32,942 nt of DNA from Legionella sp. km772 (lineage in GTDB: Bacteria > Pseudomonadota > Gammaproteobacteria > Legionellales > Legionellaceae). Positions 19,062 through 26,878 of the stretch are shown piece by piece. The first letter of the stretch is position 1. Every line of letters begins with the position of its first letter. The position numbers and the translations under genes are program-made. The stretch is taken from positions 1-32,942 of the forward strand of contig NZ_RZGQ01000018.1 of NCBI RefSeq assembly GCF_003989735.1, in the 5' to 3' direction. The notes under the pieces are model-generated. The model was not told the origin of the DNA, made no database searches, and saw nothing but the letters and a program-made list of their open reading frames with translations.

Positions 19062-20903
19062 ATGGATATAAATCAATTAACGCAATTTTGGGCAAAAGCC
19101 GCCGTAGAGAGGGTGGATTGGATAAAACCTTGGGATACTATTTTAACCGGTGATCTTGAGCAAGGTAATGTTAGATGGTTTGCCGGTGGCCAATTAAACG
19201 TTGCAGCCAATTGTATAGACCGGCATTTAGCCAATAAAGCGACTCATCCCGCCATCATTTGGGAAGGAGATGATCCTGCGCAGTCTAGAACCCTTAGTTT
19301 TACTGAGTTGCATCAAGAAGTATGTAGGATGAGTAATGTTCTTAAGAAACTCAACATTAAAAAGGGTGATGTCGTGAGCATTTATTTGCCCATGATCCCA
19401 GAAGCTGCCATTGCAATGCTAGCTTGCGCGCGTATCGGGGCAATTCATACGGTAATTTTTGCAGGTTTTTCAGCCCATGCCTTGCGGCAACGATTAATAG
19501 CCTCAAAATCTGCCTGTTTAATTACCACCGATAGTTTCCAACGTGGCGGTAAAACAGTTGCGGTAAAAGCCCAAGTCGATGAGGCGGCGACAGGGTTAAA
19601 CCTAAAGACTCTAATCATTAAACACGGTGAACAGGCGTTAAATCTTAAGGAAAACGAAGGGTGGTGGCATGAATTAAAAACGCAAGTGGACCCTCTATGT
19701 CCTCCAGAACCCATGGAAGCAGAGGATCCCCTCTTCATCTTATATACGTCAGGAAGCACCGGCCAACCCAAAGGAGTAGTCCACACCACAGGCGGTTATT
19801 TAGTGCAAAGCGCTTATACCCACCAGCATATTTTTGCATGCCAAGACCAAGAAGTCTTCTGGTGCACTGCCGATATTGGCTGGATTACTGGCCATAGTTA
19901 TGTAGTTTATGGTTCTTTAGCTAATGGGATCACCACCTTAATCTATGAAGGGATTCCCACGTGGCCCAACCCAGATAGGAACTGGCAAATTATTGATAAA
20001 CACCAAGTGTCCGTATTCTATACGGCTCCGACAGCCATTCGGGCTTTGATGAAAGCGGGTGATCAATGGCTTGATTCGAGTATGCGAAACTCCTTGCGCT
20101 TATTAGGCAGCGTAGGAGAACCCATCAATCCTGAAGCCTGGCAATGGTATTATCAAAAAGTTGGGAATAATAAGTGCCCTATAGTTGACACTTGGTGGCA
20201 GACTGAAACAGGAGCCATCATGCTAAGTCCGCACCGCCAGGAAAGTGTCAATAAACCCGGCGCGGCAAGACACCCTATTCCGGGCGTTATACCGGTGTTA
20301 TTAGATGATCACCACCAAGAATTAACTGGACCAGGAGAAGGCTTTTTAGCCATTAAATATCCCTGGCCCTCTATGGCAAGAACCATCGCGGGCGATCATA
20401 AACGCTATTGCCTGACCTATCTTTCTCACGGTTATTATATCACTGGTGACGGTGCACGAAGGGATGAGGACGGTGATTATTGGATTACTGGTCGCGTAGA
20501 TGATGTAATCAACGTTTCTGGCCACCGCTTAGGAACTGCTGAAATAGAAAGTGCTCTCATCACCCATCCTGCAGTGGCTGAAGCGGGCGTAGTCGGAATG
20601 CCCCACGAGCTAAAAGGACAAGGGATTTACGCCTTCATTGTGTTAAAGCAGCATGCCAAAACCAATGATCAACTAAATGCGGCTTTAATTAATACCGTTA
20701 AAGAAGTCATTGGTCCTATTGCGAAACCCGATGTTATCCGTATTGTTAATGATCTTCCTAAAACGCGCTCGGGAAAAATTATGCGCCGTATTTTGCGTAA
20801 AATTGCTTGCAATGAAGTAACTACAATTGACGATCTTGGCGATCTATCTACCTTAGCCGATCCCAATATAGTCCAAGAACTCTTAGATAAAAATAAGTCT
20901 TAG
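19062..20903 (+). CDS. acs: Acetyl-/propionyl-CoA synthetase
   Basis: AMP-forming acyl-CoA synthetase that activates a short fatty acid via an acyl-adenylate. 613 residues, somewhat shorter than E. coli Acs (652). Motifs in order: YTSGSTGQPKGVVHT (P-loop), WCTADIGWITGHSYVVYG, DTWWQTETG, YWITGRVDDVINVSGHRLG (hinge) and PKTRSGKIMRR with the conserved, acetylation-prone Lys572. WWQTETG carries the Trp that restricts the pocket to acetate or propionate. The operon context (valine breakdown ends in propionyl-CoA) makes propionate a real alternative to acetate. The frame opens at 19029, but ATG 19062 follows AGGAG (19053-19057), so I use it. Confidence 0.88.
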   Translation: MDINQLTQFWAKAAVERVDWIKPWDTILTGDLEQGNVRWFAGGQLNVAANCIDRHLANKATHPAIIWEGDDPAQSRTLSFTELHQEVCRMSNVLKKLNIKKGDVVSIYLPMIPEAAIAMLACARIGAIHTVIFAGFSAHALRQRLIASKSACLITTDSFQRGGKTVAVKAQVDEAATGLNLKTLIIKHGEQALNLKENEGWWHELKTQVDPLCPPEPMEAEDPLFILYTSGSTGQPKGVVHTTGGYLVQSAYTHQHIFACQDQEVFWCTADIGWITGHSYVVYGSLANGITTLIYEGIPTWPNPDRNWQIIDKHQVSVFYTAPTAIRALMKAGDQWLDSSMRNSLRLLGSVGEPINPEAWQWYYQKVGNNKCPIVDTWWQTETGAIMLSPHRQESVNKPGAARHPIPGVIPVLLDDHHQELTGPGEGFLAIKYPWPSMARTIAGDHKRYCLTYLSHGYYITGDGARRDEDGDYWITGRVDDVINVSGHRLGTAEIESALITHPAVAEAGVVGMPHELKGQGIYAFIVLKQHAKTNDQLNAALINTVKEVIGPIAKPDVIRIVNDLPKTRSGKIMRRILRKIACNEVTTIDDLGDLSTLADPNIVQELLDKNKS

Positions 20904-20911
20904 TAGAAAGA

Positions 20912-20938
20912 GCCGGGCTCAACTAATGCTGAGCCGGC
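20912..20938. terminator. Hairpin between convergent acs and engB
   Basis: GCC-G-GGCTCA (20912-20921) pairs with TGAGCCGGC (20930-20938), giving nine base pairs with one bulged G and an 8-base loop. It occupies most of the 45-base gap between two convergent stops. U tracts are short, so it is a probable bidirectional terminator. Confidence 0.6.
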
Positions 20939-20948
20939 CAAATTAAGC

Positions 20949-21560
20949 TTATTCGCTTTCATTAAGCCCAAACCAACTATTCAGTTGTTGGATTAAGACA
21001 TCGAGGCCTTCCCTATTTACGGAAGAAAAGGCTTGGACACTAATCAAATGAGTGGCTAAATCATAATATTTCCGTACTTTAAAAACGGCATTTTTAGTAT
21101 CACTTTTACTGAGCTTATCAGCTTTAGTTAATAAAATATGTACTGGCAATTCACGGTTTAAAGCCCAGTCAGCCATCATTAAATCTAATTCTTTTAGGGG
21201 ATGACGAATGTCCATCAATAAAATCAGCCCTTTTAAGCATGTACGGACTTCTAAATAATGGGCAAGGTGCTTCTGCCACTCTTCCTTAACGCTCATTGGC
21301 ACTTTTGCATAGCCATATCCTGGCAAATCCACTAAGCGACGCTCCTCATCAATAGAAAACAAATTAATTAATTGCGTTCTACCGGGAGTTTTACTGGTGC
21401 GAGCTAAATTTTTAATTCCGGTTAAACAATTGAGGGCGCTTGATTTACCTGCATTAGAACGACCAGCAAAAGCGACTTCATAACCGGAATCATCGGGTAA
21501 ATGAAGCACGCGCGGTGCGCTTTTTAAAAATACTGCCTTAGAATATGGATTGATTAACAT
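20949..21560 (-). CDS. engB: Ribosome biogenesis GTPase YsxC/EngB
   Basis: Small TRAFAC GTPase needed for large ribosomal subunit maturation. 203 residues. G1 is GRSNAGKS (33-40), G2 lies in TPGRTQLIN (58-66), G3 is DLPGYGYAK (78-86) and G4 is TKAD (145-148). Full length, with the usual short basic/acidic ends. The ribosome-binding site is weak. Divergent from the cytochrome c4 gene. Confidence 0.95.
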   Translation of the reverse strand: MLINPYSKAVFLKSAPRVLHLPDDSGYEVAFAGRSNAGKSSALNCLTGIKNLARTSKTPGRTQLINLFSIDEERRLVDLPGYGYAKVPMSVKEEWQKHLAHYLEVRTCLKGLILLMDIRHPLKELDLMMADWALNRELPVHILLTKADKLSKSDTKNAVFKVRKYYDLATHLISVQAFSSVNREGLDVLIQQLNSWFGLNESE

Positions 21561-21662
21561 AGATAATATTTTATTTGGGAATTTAGCGACAACAGTGTAC
21601 CATTAATTTAACAATTTATATATCCACTTAACCTCAAGATAGTCCCTGCTGCCTTTAGCTTG

Positions 21663-22244
21663 ATGATGATGAACAAATTATTTTTTATTCTATTGCTTTT
21701 TTCTACTGCCGTTTTCGCCGAAGATAAGCGTATACTTTGCACTGCCTGCCATGGCCCTGAGGGCATTAGCCGTAATCCGGAATGGCCAAATATCGCCGGA
21801 CAAAACAGCAGTTATTTTACTAAGCAACTAAAGGATATGAAAGCGCGAACTACCCGAGATCCTGGGACTATGGCTGGAATAGTTGGAGCCTTAACGCAAC
21901 AAGACATAGATGACTTGGCGGCATATTATGCTAAAATGCCTGCTGCGCAAGGTATAACTGCGAAGCAATTCTTACAACGAGGCCAGCAGCTCTATCGAGG
22001 CGGTGATAGGAGTAAAGGAATCCCTGCCTGTATTGCTTGCCATGGTCCCAAAGGGGCAGGAAATAATTCAGCAGGTTTTCCCCAAATAGCTGGTCAGCAT
22101 GCAAATTATACTATCGCGCAACTGATTGCGTTTAAAGAAAAAAAACGCACTAATGATTTAAATCACATTATGCAAGATATTAGTGCTCGAATGAGTCAAG
22201 AAGATATTGAAGCTGTAGCCCATTATATTGAAGGTTTATATTAA
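21663..22244 (+). CDS. Dihaem cytochrome c4
   Basis: Periplasmic electron carrier. Signal peptide at residues 1-19 (NKLFFILLLFSTAVFA), then two CXXCH haem sites in two similar domains: CTACHGPEG (Cys26, Cys29, His30) and CIACHGPKG (about residue 119 onward). Met residues suited as sixth ligands follow each (GTMAG and HIMQD). Length of about 193 residues and the two-domain repeat fit cytochrome c4, which passes electrons to terminal oxidases. The start is unsure: TTG 21660 and ATGs at 21663, 21666 and 21669 are in frame and no ribosome-binding site separates them. Nine bases after its stop comes dsbA, a relevant neighbour because haem attachment needs thiol redox control. Confidence 0.92.
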   Translation: MMMNKLFFILLLFSTAVFAEDKRILCTACHGPEGISRNPEWPNIAGQNSSYFTKQLKDMKARTTRDPGTMAGIVGALTQQDIDDLAAYYAKMPAAQGITAKQFLQRGQQLYRGGDRSKGIPACIACHGPKGAGNNSAGFPQIAGQHANYTIAQLIAFKEKKRTNDLNHIMQDISARMSQEDIEAVAHYIEGLY

Positions 22245-22253
22245 GGAAGGTTT

Positions 22254-22859
22254 ATGTTAAGAAAATTAGTCGGTCTTGTAGTGCTCATCCCAAGCCTCGT
22301 TTTTGCGGCAGACTTTGTAGAGGGCAAAGATTATAAGGTGGTCGCACCAGCTTCCATCGAACAAAATAAAATGCCAATGGTCACGGAGTTTTTTAGTTAC
22401 GGCTGTCCATGGTGCTACCGCATTGAATCTCCTTTTGCCCAGTGGTCCTTGAATCTCAATAAAAATGCCACCATTAATAAAGTACCTGTTGTCTTTCAGC
22501 CGAACTGGGATTTATATGCCAAAGCCTTTTATACGGCAAAAACGCTAGCCCTCTCTGATAAATTAAACCCGATGTTATTTAAAGCCATCCAGGATGATAA
22601 AAAACTCAATTCAAAACAAGACATGATTAACTTCTTTGTCGCTAACGGCGTCGATCGTGAAATTGCAAAAAGTGCGTTTGAAAACTCGCCTACTATTGAT
22701 ATGCGGGTTAAAAATGGCATGGAATTAATGGCTCATTATCAAATCAATGCCGTTCCTGCTTTTGTAGTAAATAATAAATATAAAACTGATTTACAAATGG
22801 CGGGAACTCCAGAGCGCTTATTTGAGATAATGAACTACTTACTCAAAAAACCCGCTTAA
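22254..22859 (+). CDS. dsbA: Periplasmic thiol:disulfide oxidoreductase DsbA
   Basis: Introduces disulfide bonds into exported proteins. 201 residues with a signal peptide (LVGLVVLIPSLVFA). The thioredoxin-fold active site is CPWC (Cys51-Cys54), where E. coli DsbA has CPHC, and the cis-proline loop is NAVPAF. Length is close to the canonical monomeric enzyme. The Trp in the CXXC dipeptide may alter the redox potential. AAGGAAGG precedes the ATG. Legionella has two DsbA types; this is the short one next to cytochrome c4. Confidence 0.93.
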   Translation: MLRKLVGLVVLIPSLVFAADFVEGKDYKVVAPASIEQNKMPMVTEFFSYGCPWCYRIESPFAQWSLNLNKNATINKVPVVFQPNWDLYAKAFYTAKTLALSDKLNPMLFKAIQDDKKLNSKQDMINFFVANGVDREIAKSAFENSPTIDMRVKNGMELMAHYQINAVPAFVVNNKYKTDLQMAGTPERLFEIMNYLLKKPA

Positions 22860-22900
22860 TTGTGCCCAGGCTAGGTAATTTAGTGTTTACAAGCCTTGGC

Positions 22901-22920
22901 GGTAGGGGCTGTGCCCCACC
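22901..22920. terminator. Hairpin between convergent dsbA and ABC ATPase
   Basis: GGT-A-GGGGC (22901-22909) pairs with GCCCCACC (22913-22920) around TGT, eight pairs with one bulge. It lies in the 72-base gap between convergent stops. No strong U tract. Confidence 0.5.
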
Positions 22921-22931
22921 GTATTCCTAGG

Positions 22932-24227
22932 CTAAATGTTCCCGGGATTTTCTAAACTTAAAATCCCGGTATTAAAATCGTAAGCAAAAATTTCGGCGTA
23001 ACGCCCCCAATCAATCATGGTTCTTAATACCCGTTCTGCTTCTTTATCACTGAGATAGTCTTCTAGTTTACTTAAAAAGCGCTCTTCTGAAACACGATGG
23101 CCGGTTTTCTCATCAAGAACGCGACTGATATAACGGGCTAAGGGTACTTTTTCTAAGAGGCGTTGGGCAAATAATTGCTTGCGCTCTTGCAGATCAGCCT
23201 CATAAAATTGCTTGCCTAAGTCGCTTAACTGAATATCGCCTGCAGAGACCTTAGCAAAGCCTAAAATTTCCAGGGTTTCTAAAATGGGGAATAAATCATC
23301 GATATTCATCATTAATTCATCCGCCAATTCAGGCAAGTCAATACGCTCTTCAAAAGAAATCATGGTTTCAATAAGACCTGATAACTCAGAGGGCTCCACA
23401 TCCGGTAGGCGATAACCTAAGCCAATTTGCCGTTCGCGTTGGGCCCGTTTGGCTTTTTCTTTGGGGCCGGTAGTCATTAAGGTGTAAATTTTATCGACTA
23501 GGGCTCTAAATTCTGGTGACTCGGGATCGCGTGGTTGCGGTAAGGTCACTGGTAACTCGGCCCGGATGTAACCGGGATCATTGCCAAAAATGACGATGCG
23601 ATCCGCAAGCGTTGCTGCTTCTTCGATGTTATGGGTAACTAATAGAATACCGTTGGTATTGGTTTTCTTTTCCTTCCACAACTCTAATAAGTCGGATTTT
23701 AAGTTCTCCGCCGTCAACACATCTAAAGCCGAAAAGGGCTCATCCATTAATAATACATCTGGGTTAATAACCAGCGCGCGAGCAAAACCCACCCGTTGAC
23801 GCATCCCGCCGGATAACTCCTTGGGGAAGGCGGATTCAAAGCCATCCAAACCGATAATATCAATCGCCTCAATAGCCCGATGCCTCCGCTCATCGCGATG
23901 AACCCCTTGGGCCTCTAAACCTAGCTCTACATTTTCCAATACATTCAGCCAGGGCATTAGCGCGAAGGATTGAAATACCATCGCAATACCTGGGACTGGA
24001 CCCCTTACCGGATTACCGCGGTACGTTACCGTACCGCTAGAGGGGGAAATTAAACCAGCAATGATCCGCAATAGAGTTGATTTACCTGAACCTGACTTAC
24101 CTAATAAAGCAACAATTTCACCTTCATATAATTTGAAATTGACTTCTTCAAGTACCAATAAATCTTGGGTGCTTGCTTTTTTAAAGGACTTCGTCAAATG
24201 CTCAATAGTGATGATAGTATCAGACAT
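22932..24227 (-). CDS. NitT/TauT-type ABC transporter ATPase with C-terminal AAA-associated domain
   Basis: 431 residues. Residues 1-265 are an ABC ATPase: Walker A GKSGSGKST (43-51), Q-loop VFQSF (84-88), signature LSGGM (138-142), Walker B VLLMDEP (158-164) and switch His199. It resembles the nitrate/sulfonate/taurine import class. Residues about 290-431 form an extra helical domain of the AAA-associated type found fused to this ATPase subgroup, possibly a winged-helix regulator. It starts 7 bases after the permease stop, so the two form one operon with the permease gene first. Substrate unknown. Confidence 0.88.
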   Translation of the reverse strand: MSDTIITIEHLTKSFKKASTQDLLVLEEVNFKLYEGEIVALLGKSGSGKSTLLRIIAGLISPSSGTVTYRGNPVRGPVPGIAMVFQSFALMPWLNVLENVELGLEAQGVHRDERRHRAIEAIDIIGLDGFESAFPKELSGGMRQRVGFARALVINPDVLLMDEPFSALDVLTAENLKSDLLELWKEKKTNTNGILLVTHNIEEAATLADRIVIFGNDPGYIRAELPVTLPQPRDPESPEFRALVDKIYTLMTTGPKEKAKRAQRERQIGLGYRLPDVEPSELSGLIETMISFEERIDLPELADELMMNIDDLFPILETLEILGFAKVSAGDIQLSDLGKQFYEADLQERKQLFAQRLLEKVPLARYISRVLDEKTGHRVSEERFLSKLEDYLSDKEAERVLRTMIDWGRYAEIFAYDFNTGILSLENPGNI

Positions 24228-24234
24228 AGATATC

Positions 24235-25977
24235 TCAATTAAAATTAAACCGTTCTTCAGCTAAACGATATAAAGGCCGCCAAATCAAATGGTTAAAGGC
24301 TAAAACATAAACACACATCATAGCCGTTCCTAAAGCAATTTTGGGGAAATCTCCAGCGGTAGTACTCATTTGAATATATTCACCTAAACCGGTGGCTTTT
24401 AAAGTGACATTACCCCAACTTACTAATTCAGCGACAATACTGGCATTCCAAGCACCACCAGCGGCTGTTATTGCCCCCGTAATATAAAAGGGAAAAATTC
24501 CAGGCAAGGCTAAGCGTTTCCACCAAACCCAGCCTTTTAGGCCAAAATTATCTGCTGCTAAATAGAGATCACGAGGAATACGTGAGGCACCAGCAATCAC
24601 ATTAAATAAAATATACCATTGCGTACCTAAAATCATGAGTGGAGTTAGCCAAATTTCCACATTTAAATGGAACTCAACAATCATAATTACAAATAAAGGG
24701 TAAAATAAATTAGCTGGAAAAGCTGCCAAAAATTGAATAATGGGCTGTATTCTCTGCGCAATACGTGGTCGCAACCCTATCCATACCCCCACCGGAATCC
24801 AAATAATAGAACTAAGCACTACTAAAATAATAATCCGCGTGCCCGTTGCCGCCCCCAGTAAAAAGACATGGAGGATATCCCGCACTTTTAATTCGGTTAA
24901 AATAAAACTTACTAAGAACCAGCAACAAGCGACAATAATAAGTCCTACACCGAAATTCCATAAACGGTCAATGCGTTTTTGGCGTTTAAAATCAATTTCT
25001 TGTATGGCCTTAAGTTCACTAAAACGCAACCAACGCGCATTAACAAAATAATCTTTGAAATGTCCAATACGATGAGTTATCCGCTTTATTAAGCGACTCC
25101 CACGTATTAAGTCAATTAACCAGGATTGACTCTCGGTTTCATCGGGAGATTTCTCAACCTTAAATTTTTCTGACCAAGCGATTAAAGGGCGGAATAAAAT
25201 TTGATCGTATAAAAAGATAACTATCACCATGGTTAAAATAGCATAACCGACGGCATAAAGATTTTTTTGCTCAATAGCCAAAGCAATATAAGAACCTACT
25301 CCAGGCAGGCGAATATTTTGATGCGCAACCGAAATAGCTTCCGATAAGACCACAAAAAACCAACTGGCAGACATGGAGATCATCATGTTCCAGAGTAGGC
25401 TAGACATCGAAAAAGGAACTTCCACCTTCCAAAAGCGCTGCCATGCAGAAAGTTGAAACATGGCCGAAACTTCTTTTAAATCATGAGGTAAGGTTTTTAA
25501 GGACTGATAAAATCCAAAAGTCATATTCCAAACTTGAGCACAAAAAATAGAAAAAATGGACGCACATTCAGGTCCCAGCAAACTATTGGGGAATAGATGA
25601 ATAAATCCGGTAACCGTTATGGATAAAAAACTTAAGACAGGAATCGATTGTAAAATATCAATTGCCGGAATGATTATTTGCTCGGCGCGTCTATTTTTTG
25701 CCGCTAAAGCGCCAATAATAAAGGTGAATAAAATCGAAAAAATTAAAGCAATAAACATTCTTATTACGGTGCGCAATGCATAAAAGGGAAGATTAGCAGG
25801 AGCTAAAGAAATCGGGATCTGATCCCCTAATTGGTAAGGTGTGGCCATCTGCGAACCCGCCCAACCCAAAAAAAACAATAAAGAAAAGGTTAAAATAAGT
25901 AGCAGAATGTCCCATCGATTAATAAATCGCCCGACCTTATCCGAATTTACAAAGTAAAAGCGATTATCACGCAACAT
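24235..25977 (-). CDS. Fused double-domain ABC permease (NitT/TauT type)
   Basis: 580 residues with about 12 hydrophobic segments in two halves. Each half contains an EAA-type loop that docks on the ATPase: the first around KEVSAMFQLSAWQRFWKVEV, the second around RDLYLAADNFGLKGWVWWK, each followed by a Pro-rich turn. The halves are joined by a charged cytoplasmic linker (about residues 285-335). Normally two permease chains pair, so one gene here supplies the whole membrane part. No substrate-binding protein gene lies beside it. The start ATG has no strong ribosome-binding site. Confidence 0.88.
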   Translation of the reverse strand: MLRDNRFYFVNSDKVGRFINRWDILLLILTFSLLFFLGWAGSQMATPYQLGDQIPISLAPANLPFYALRTVIRMFIALIFSILFTFIIGALAAKNRRAEQIIIPAIDILQSIPVLSFLSITVTGFIHLFPNSLLGPECASIFSIFCAQVWNMTFGFYQSLKTLPHDLKEVSAMFQLSAWQRFWKVEVPFSMSSLLWNMMISMSASWFFVVLSEAISVAHQNIRLPGVGSYIALAIEQKNLYAVGYAILTMVIVIFLYDQILFRPLIAWSEKFKVEKSPDETESQSWLIDLIRGSRLIKRITHRIGHFKDYFVNARWLRFSELKAIQEIDFKRQKRIDRLWNFGVGLIIVACCWFLVSFILTELKVRDILHVFLLGAATGTRIIILVVLSSIIWIPVGVWIGLRPRIAQRIQPIIQFLAAFPANLFYPLFVIMIVEFHLNVEIWLTPLMILGTQWYILFNVIAGASRIPRDLYLAADNFGLKGWVWWKRLALPGIFPFYITGAITAAGGAWNASIVAELVSWGNVTLKATGLGEYIQMSTTAGDFPKIALGTAMMCVYVLAFNHLIWRPLYRLAEERFNFN

Positions 25978-26142
25978 AGCAAAGCACCAATTTAATGAGT
26001 TTTCTCTCCATTTATAATGAGGGGAAGCTCAATAGAGAGTAGATATTTATTTTGTTAAAAGATAAAGAATAAAATAGCATAAATCACTTTTTATCGATAC
26101 CCAAAGCGAGGATTGCAATCTAACTTGAAAAAATTATTTTTT

Positions 26143-26172
26143 TTGTGAACAAAAAATGAACTTTTATATAAT
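26143..26172 (+). promoter_or_regulatory. Promoter of the four-hairpin RNA
   Basis: A perfect -10 TATAAT (26167-26172) with TTGTGA (26143-26148, 4 of 6 matches to TTGACA) 18 bases upstream. Transcription would start near 26179, 14 bases before the first hairpin. Confidence 0.6.
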
Positions 26173-26178
26173 TTGGGT

Positions 26179-26307
26179 GTCTAACACTATGAGAGCATTC
26201 TCCCCCGAATGCTCGACCCCGCTTTCCCCTCTTTATGCGGGGTTCGTGTTTGAATGCTTCACATTCAGGCACATGATTCCCCCGGTATTAAAACCGGGGA
26301 TTTTTTT
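26179..26307 (+). ncRNA. Probable small RNA of four tandem hairpins
   Basis: I do not recognise a named family. Read from the sequence: hairpin 1, GAGCATTC (26193-26200) with GAATGCTC (26207-26214), 8 perfect pairs, loop TCCCCC. Hairpin 2, ACCCCGC (26216-26222) with GCGGGGT (26237-26243), 7 pairs, C/U-rich loop with CCCCTC. Hairpin 3, 26246-26256 with 26262-26272, 11 pairs including two G-U, loop CTTCA. Hairpin 4, CCCCGGT (26280-26286) with ACCGGGG (26293-26299), followed by seven T (26301-26307), an intrinsic terminator. A consensus-like promoter precedes it and a separate promoter follows for the next gene, so it is probably an independent RNA of about 129 bases. C-rich loops are typical of small RNAs that pair with ribosome-binding sites, and the terminator hairpin with U tail is the type bound by ProQ/FinO proteins. 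A leader/attenuator of the IcmL-like gene is the main alternative. Confidence 0.72.
26280..26307 (+). terminator. Intrinsic terminator of the four-hairpin RNA
   Basis: Seven G/C-rich pairs with a 6-base loop ATTAAA, then A and seven T. This is the clearest Rho-independent terminator in the window. It lies 56 bases before the IcmL-like start codon. Confidence 0.9.
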
Positions 26308-26334
26308 GTCGCTAAAAAATCGCTACACTAAAAT
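26306..26334 (+). promoter_or_regulatory. Promoter of the IcmL-like gene
   Basis: TTGTCG (26306-26311, 4 of 6) and TAAAAT (26329-26334, 5 of 6) with an ideal 17-base spacer, immediately behind the RNA terminator. It supports separate transcription of the RNA and of the protein gene. Confidence 0.5.
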
Positions 26335-26362
26335 AAATAATTATTGTTCAGCGAGAATTAAG

Positions 26363-26878
26363 ATGAAAATTAAACTAGTTTTTATAGGGCTGCTTCTAAC
26401 GTTTAATGCTGTTTTGAGTTACTCAGCACCCGATAATGTTGCGTTATTAGTTTGGGCTAATGAAGCGATAGTTTCGACCTATACCACTAACTATAAAACG
26501 TTTGCGCAAGATCAAAAGCGCCTTGCCCAATATTTCACTACTGAGGGATGGATAGCTTACTCTAAAGCCCTTAATGCATCGAAATTACCTGAGGCGATTC
26601 AGAAAAATGCTTATGAGGTCAGTTCAGTGGCAAGCGCGCCACCCCAATTAGCAGTTGTAGATCAAAACCATTGGACTGTTACTATGCCCATCCTAGTACA
26701 ATATAAAAATCCGCAATATCAACAACAACAAAGTTTAAACATTGTCTTGGGAATTACTTTAGCGTCTCCCGGCCAAGGAATAAGGGGGTATGCGATTACG
26801 AGTTTAAAATCCAGCGTCACTAAACCGCCTTGTCAATGTATGAGTCAAGAAGAGAGTACACCCGCGCCCTCTAAATAA
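26363..26878 (+). CDS. IcmL/DotI-like periplasmic protein
   Basis: 171 residues from the ATG at 26363. An N-terminal hydrophobic segment (KLVFIGLLLTFNAVLSYSA) looks like a cleavable signal peptide. The body matches the DotI/IcmL/TraM fold region: VLLVWANEAIVSTYT, the pattern QYFTTEGWIAYSKAL, then VTMPILVQYKN and a final GYAITSLK. IcmL is an inner-membrane core part of the Dot/Icm type IV secretion system; Legionella genomes carry extra IcmL-like genes away from the dot/icm loci, and this is one. The C-terminal tail has a CQC motif and is Ser/Pro-rich. The frame is open back to 26156, but that part overlaps the structured RNA, so it is not translated. The 3' end overlaps the convergent gene by 8 bases. 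No secretion function is shown. Confidence 0.82.
   Translation: MKIKLVFIGLLLTFNAVLSYSAPDNVALLVWANEAIVSTYTTNYKTFAQDQKRLAQYFTTEGWIAYSKALNASKLPEAIQKNAYEVSSVASAPPQLAVVDQNHWTVTMPILVQYKNPQYQQQQSLNIVLGITLASPGQGIRGYAITSLKSSVTKPPCQCMSQEESTPAPSK

Noticed and set aside
26179..26307. Assigning the RNA as RocR itself
   Set aside because: It is about twice the length I recall for RocR and I cannot confirm shared sequence; left unnamed.
26156..26362. N-terminal extension of the IcmL-like protein
   Set aside because: The 69 extra codons coincide with four hairpins and a terminator, and the signal peptide begins only at 26363.
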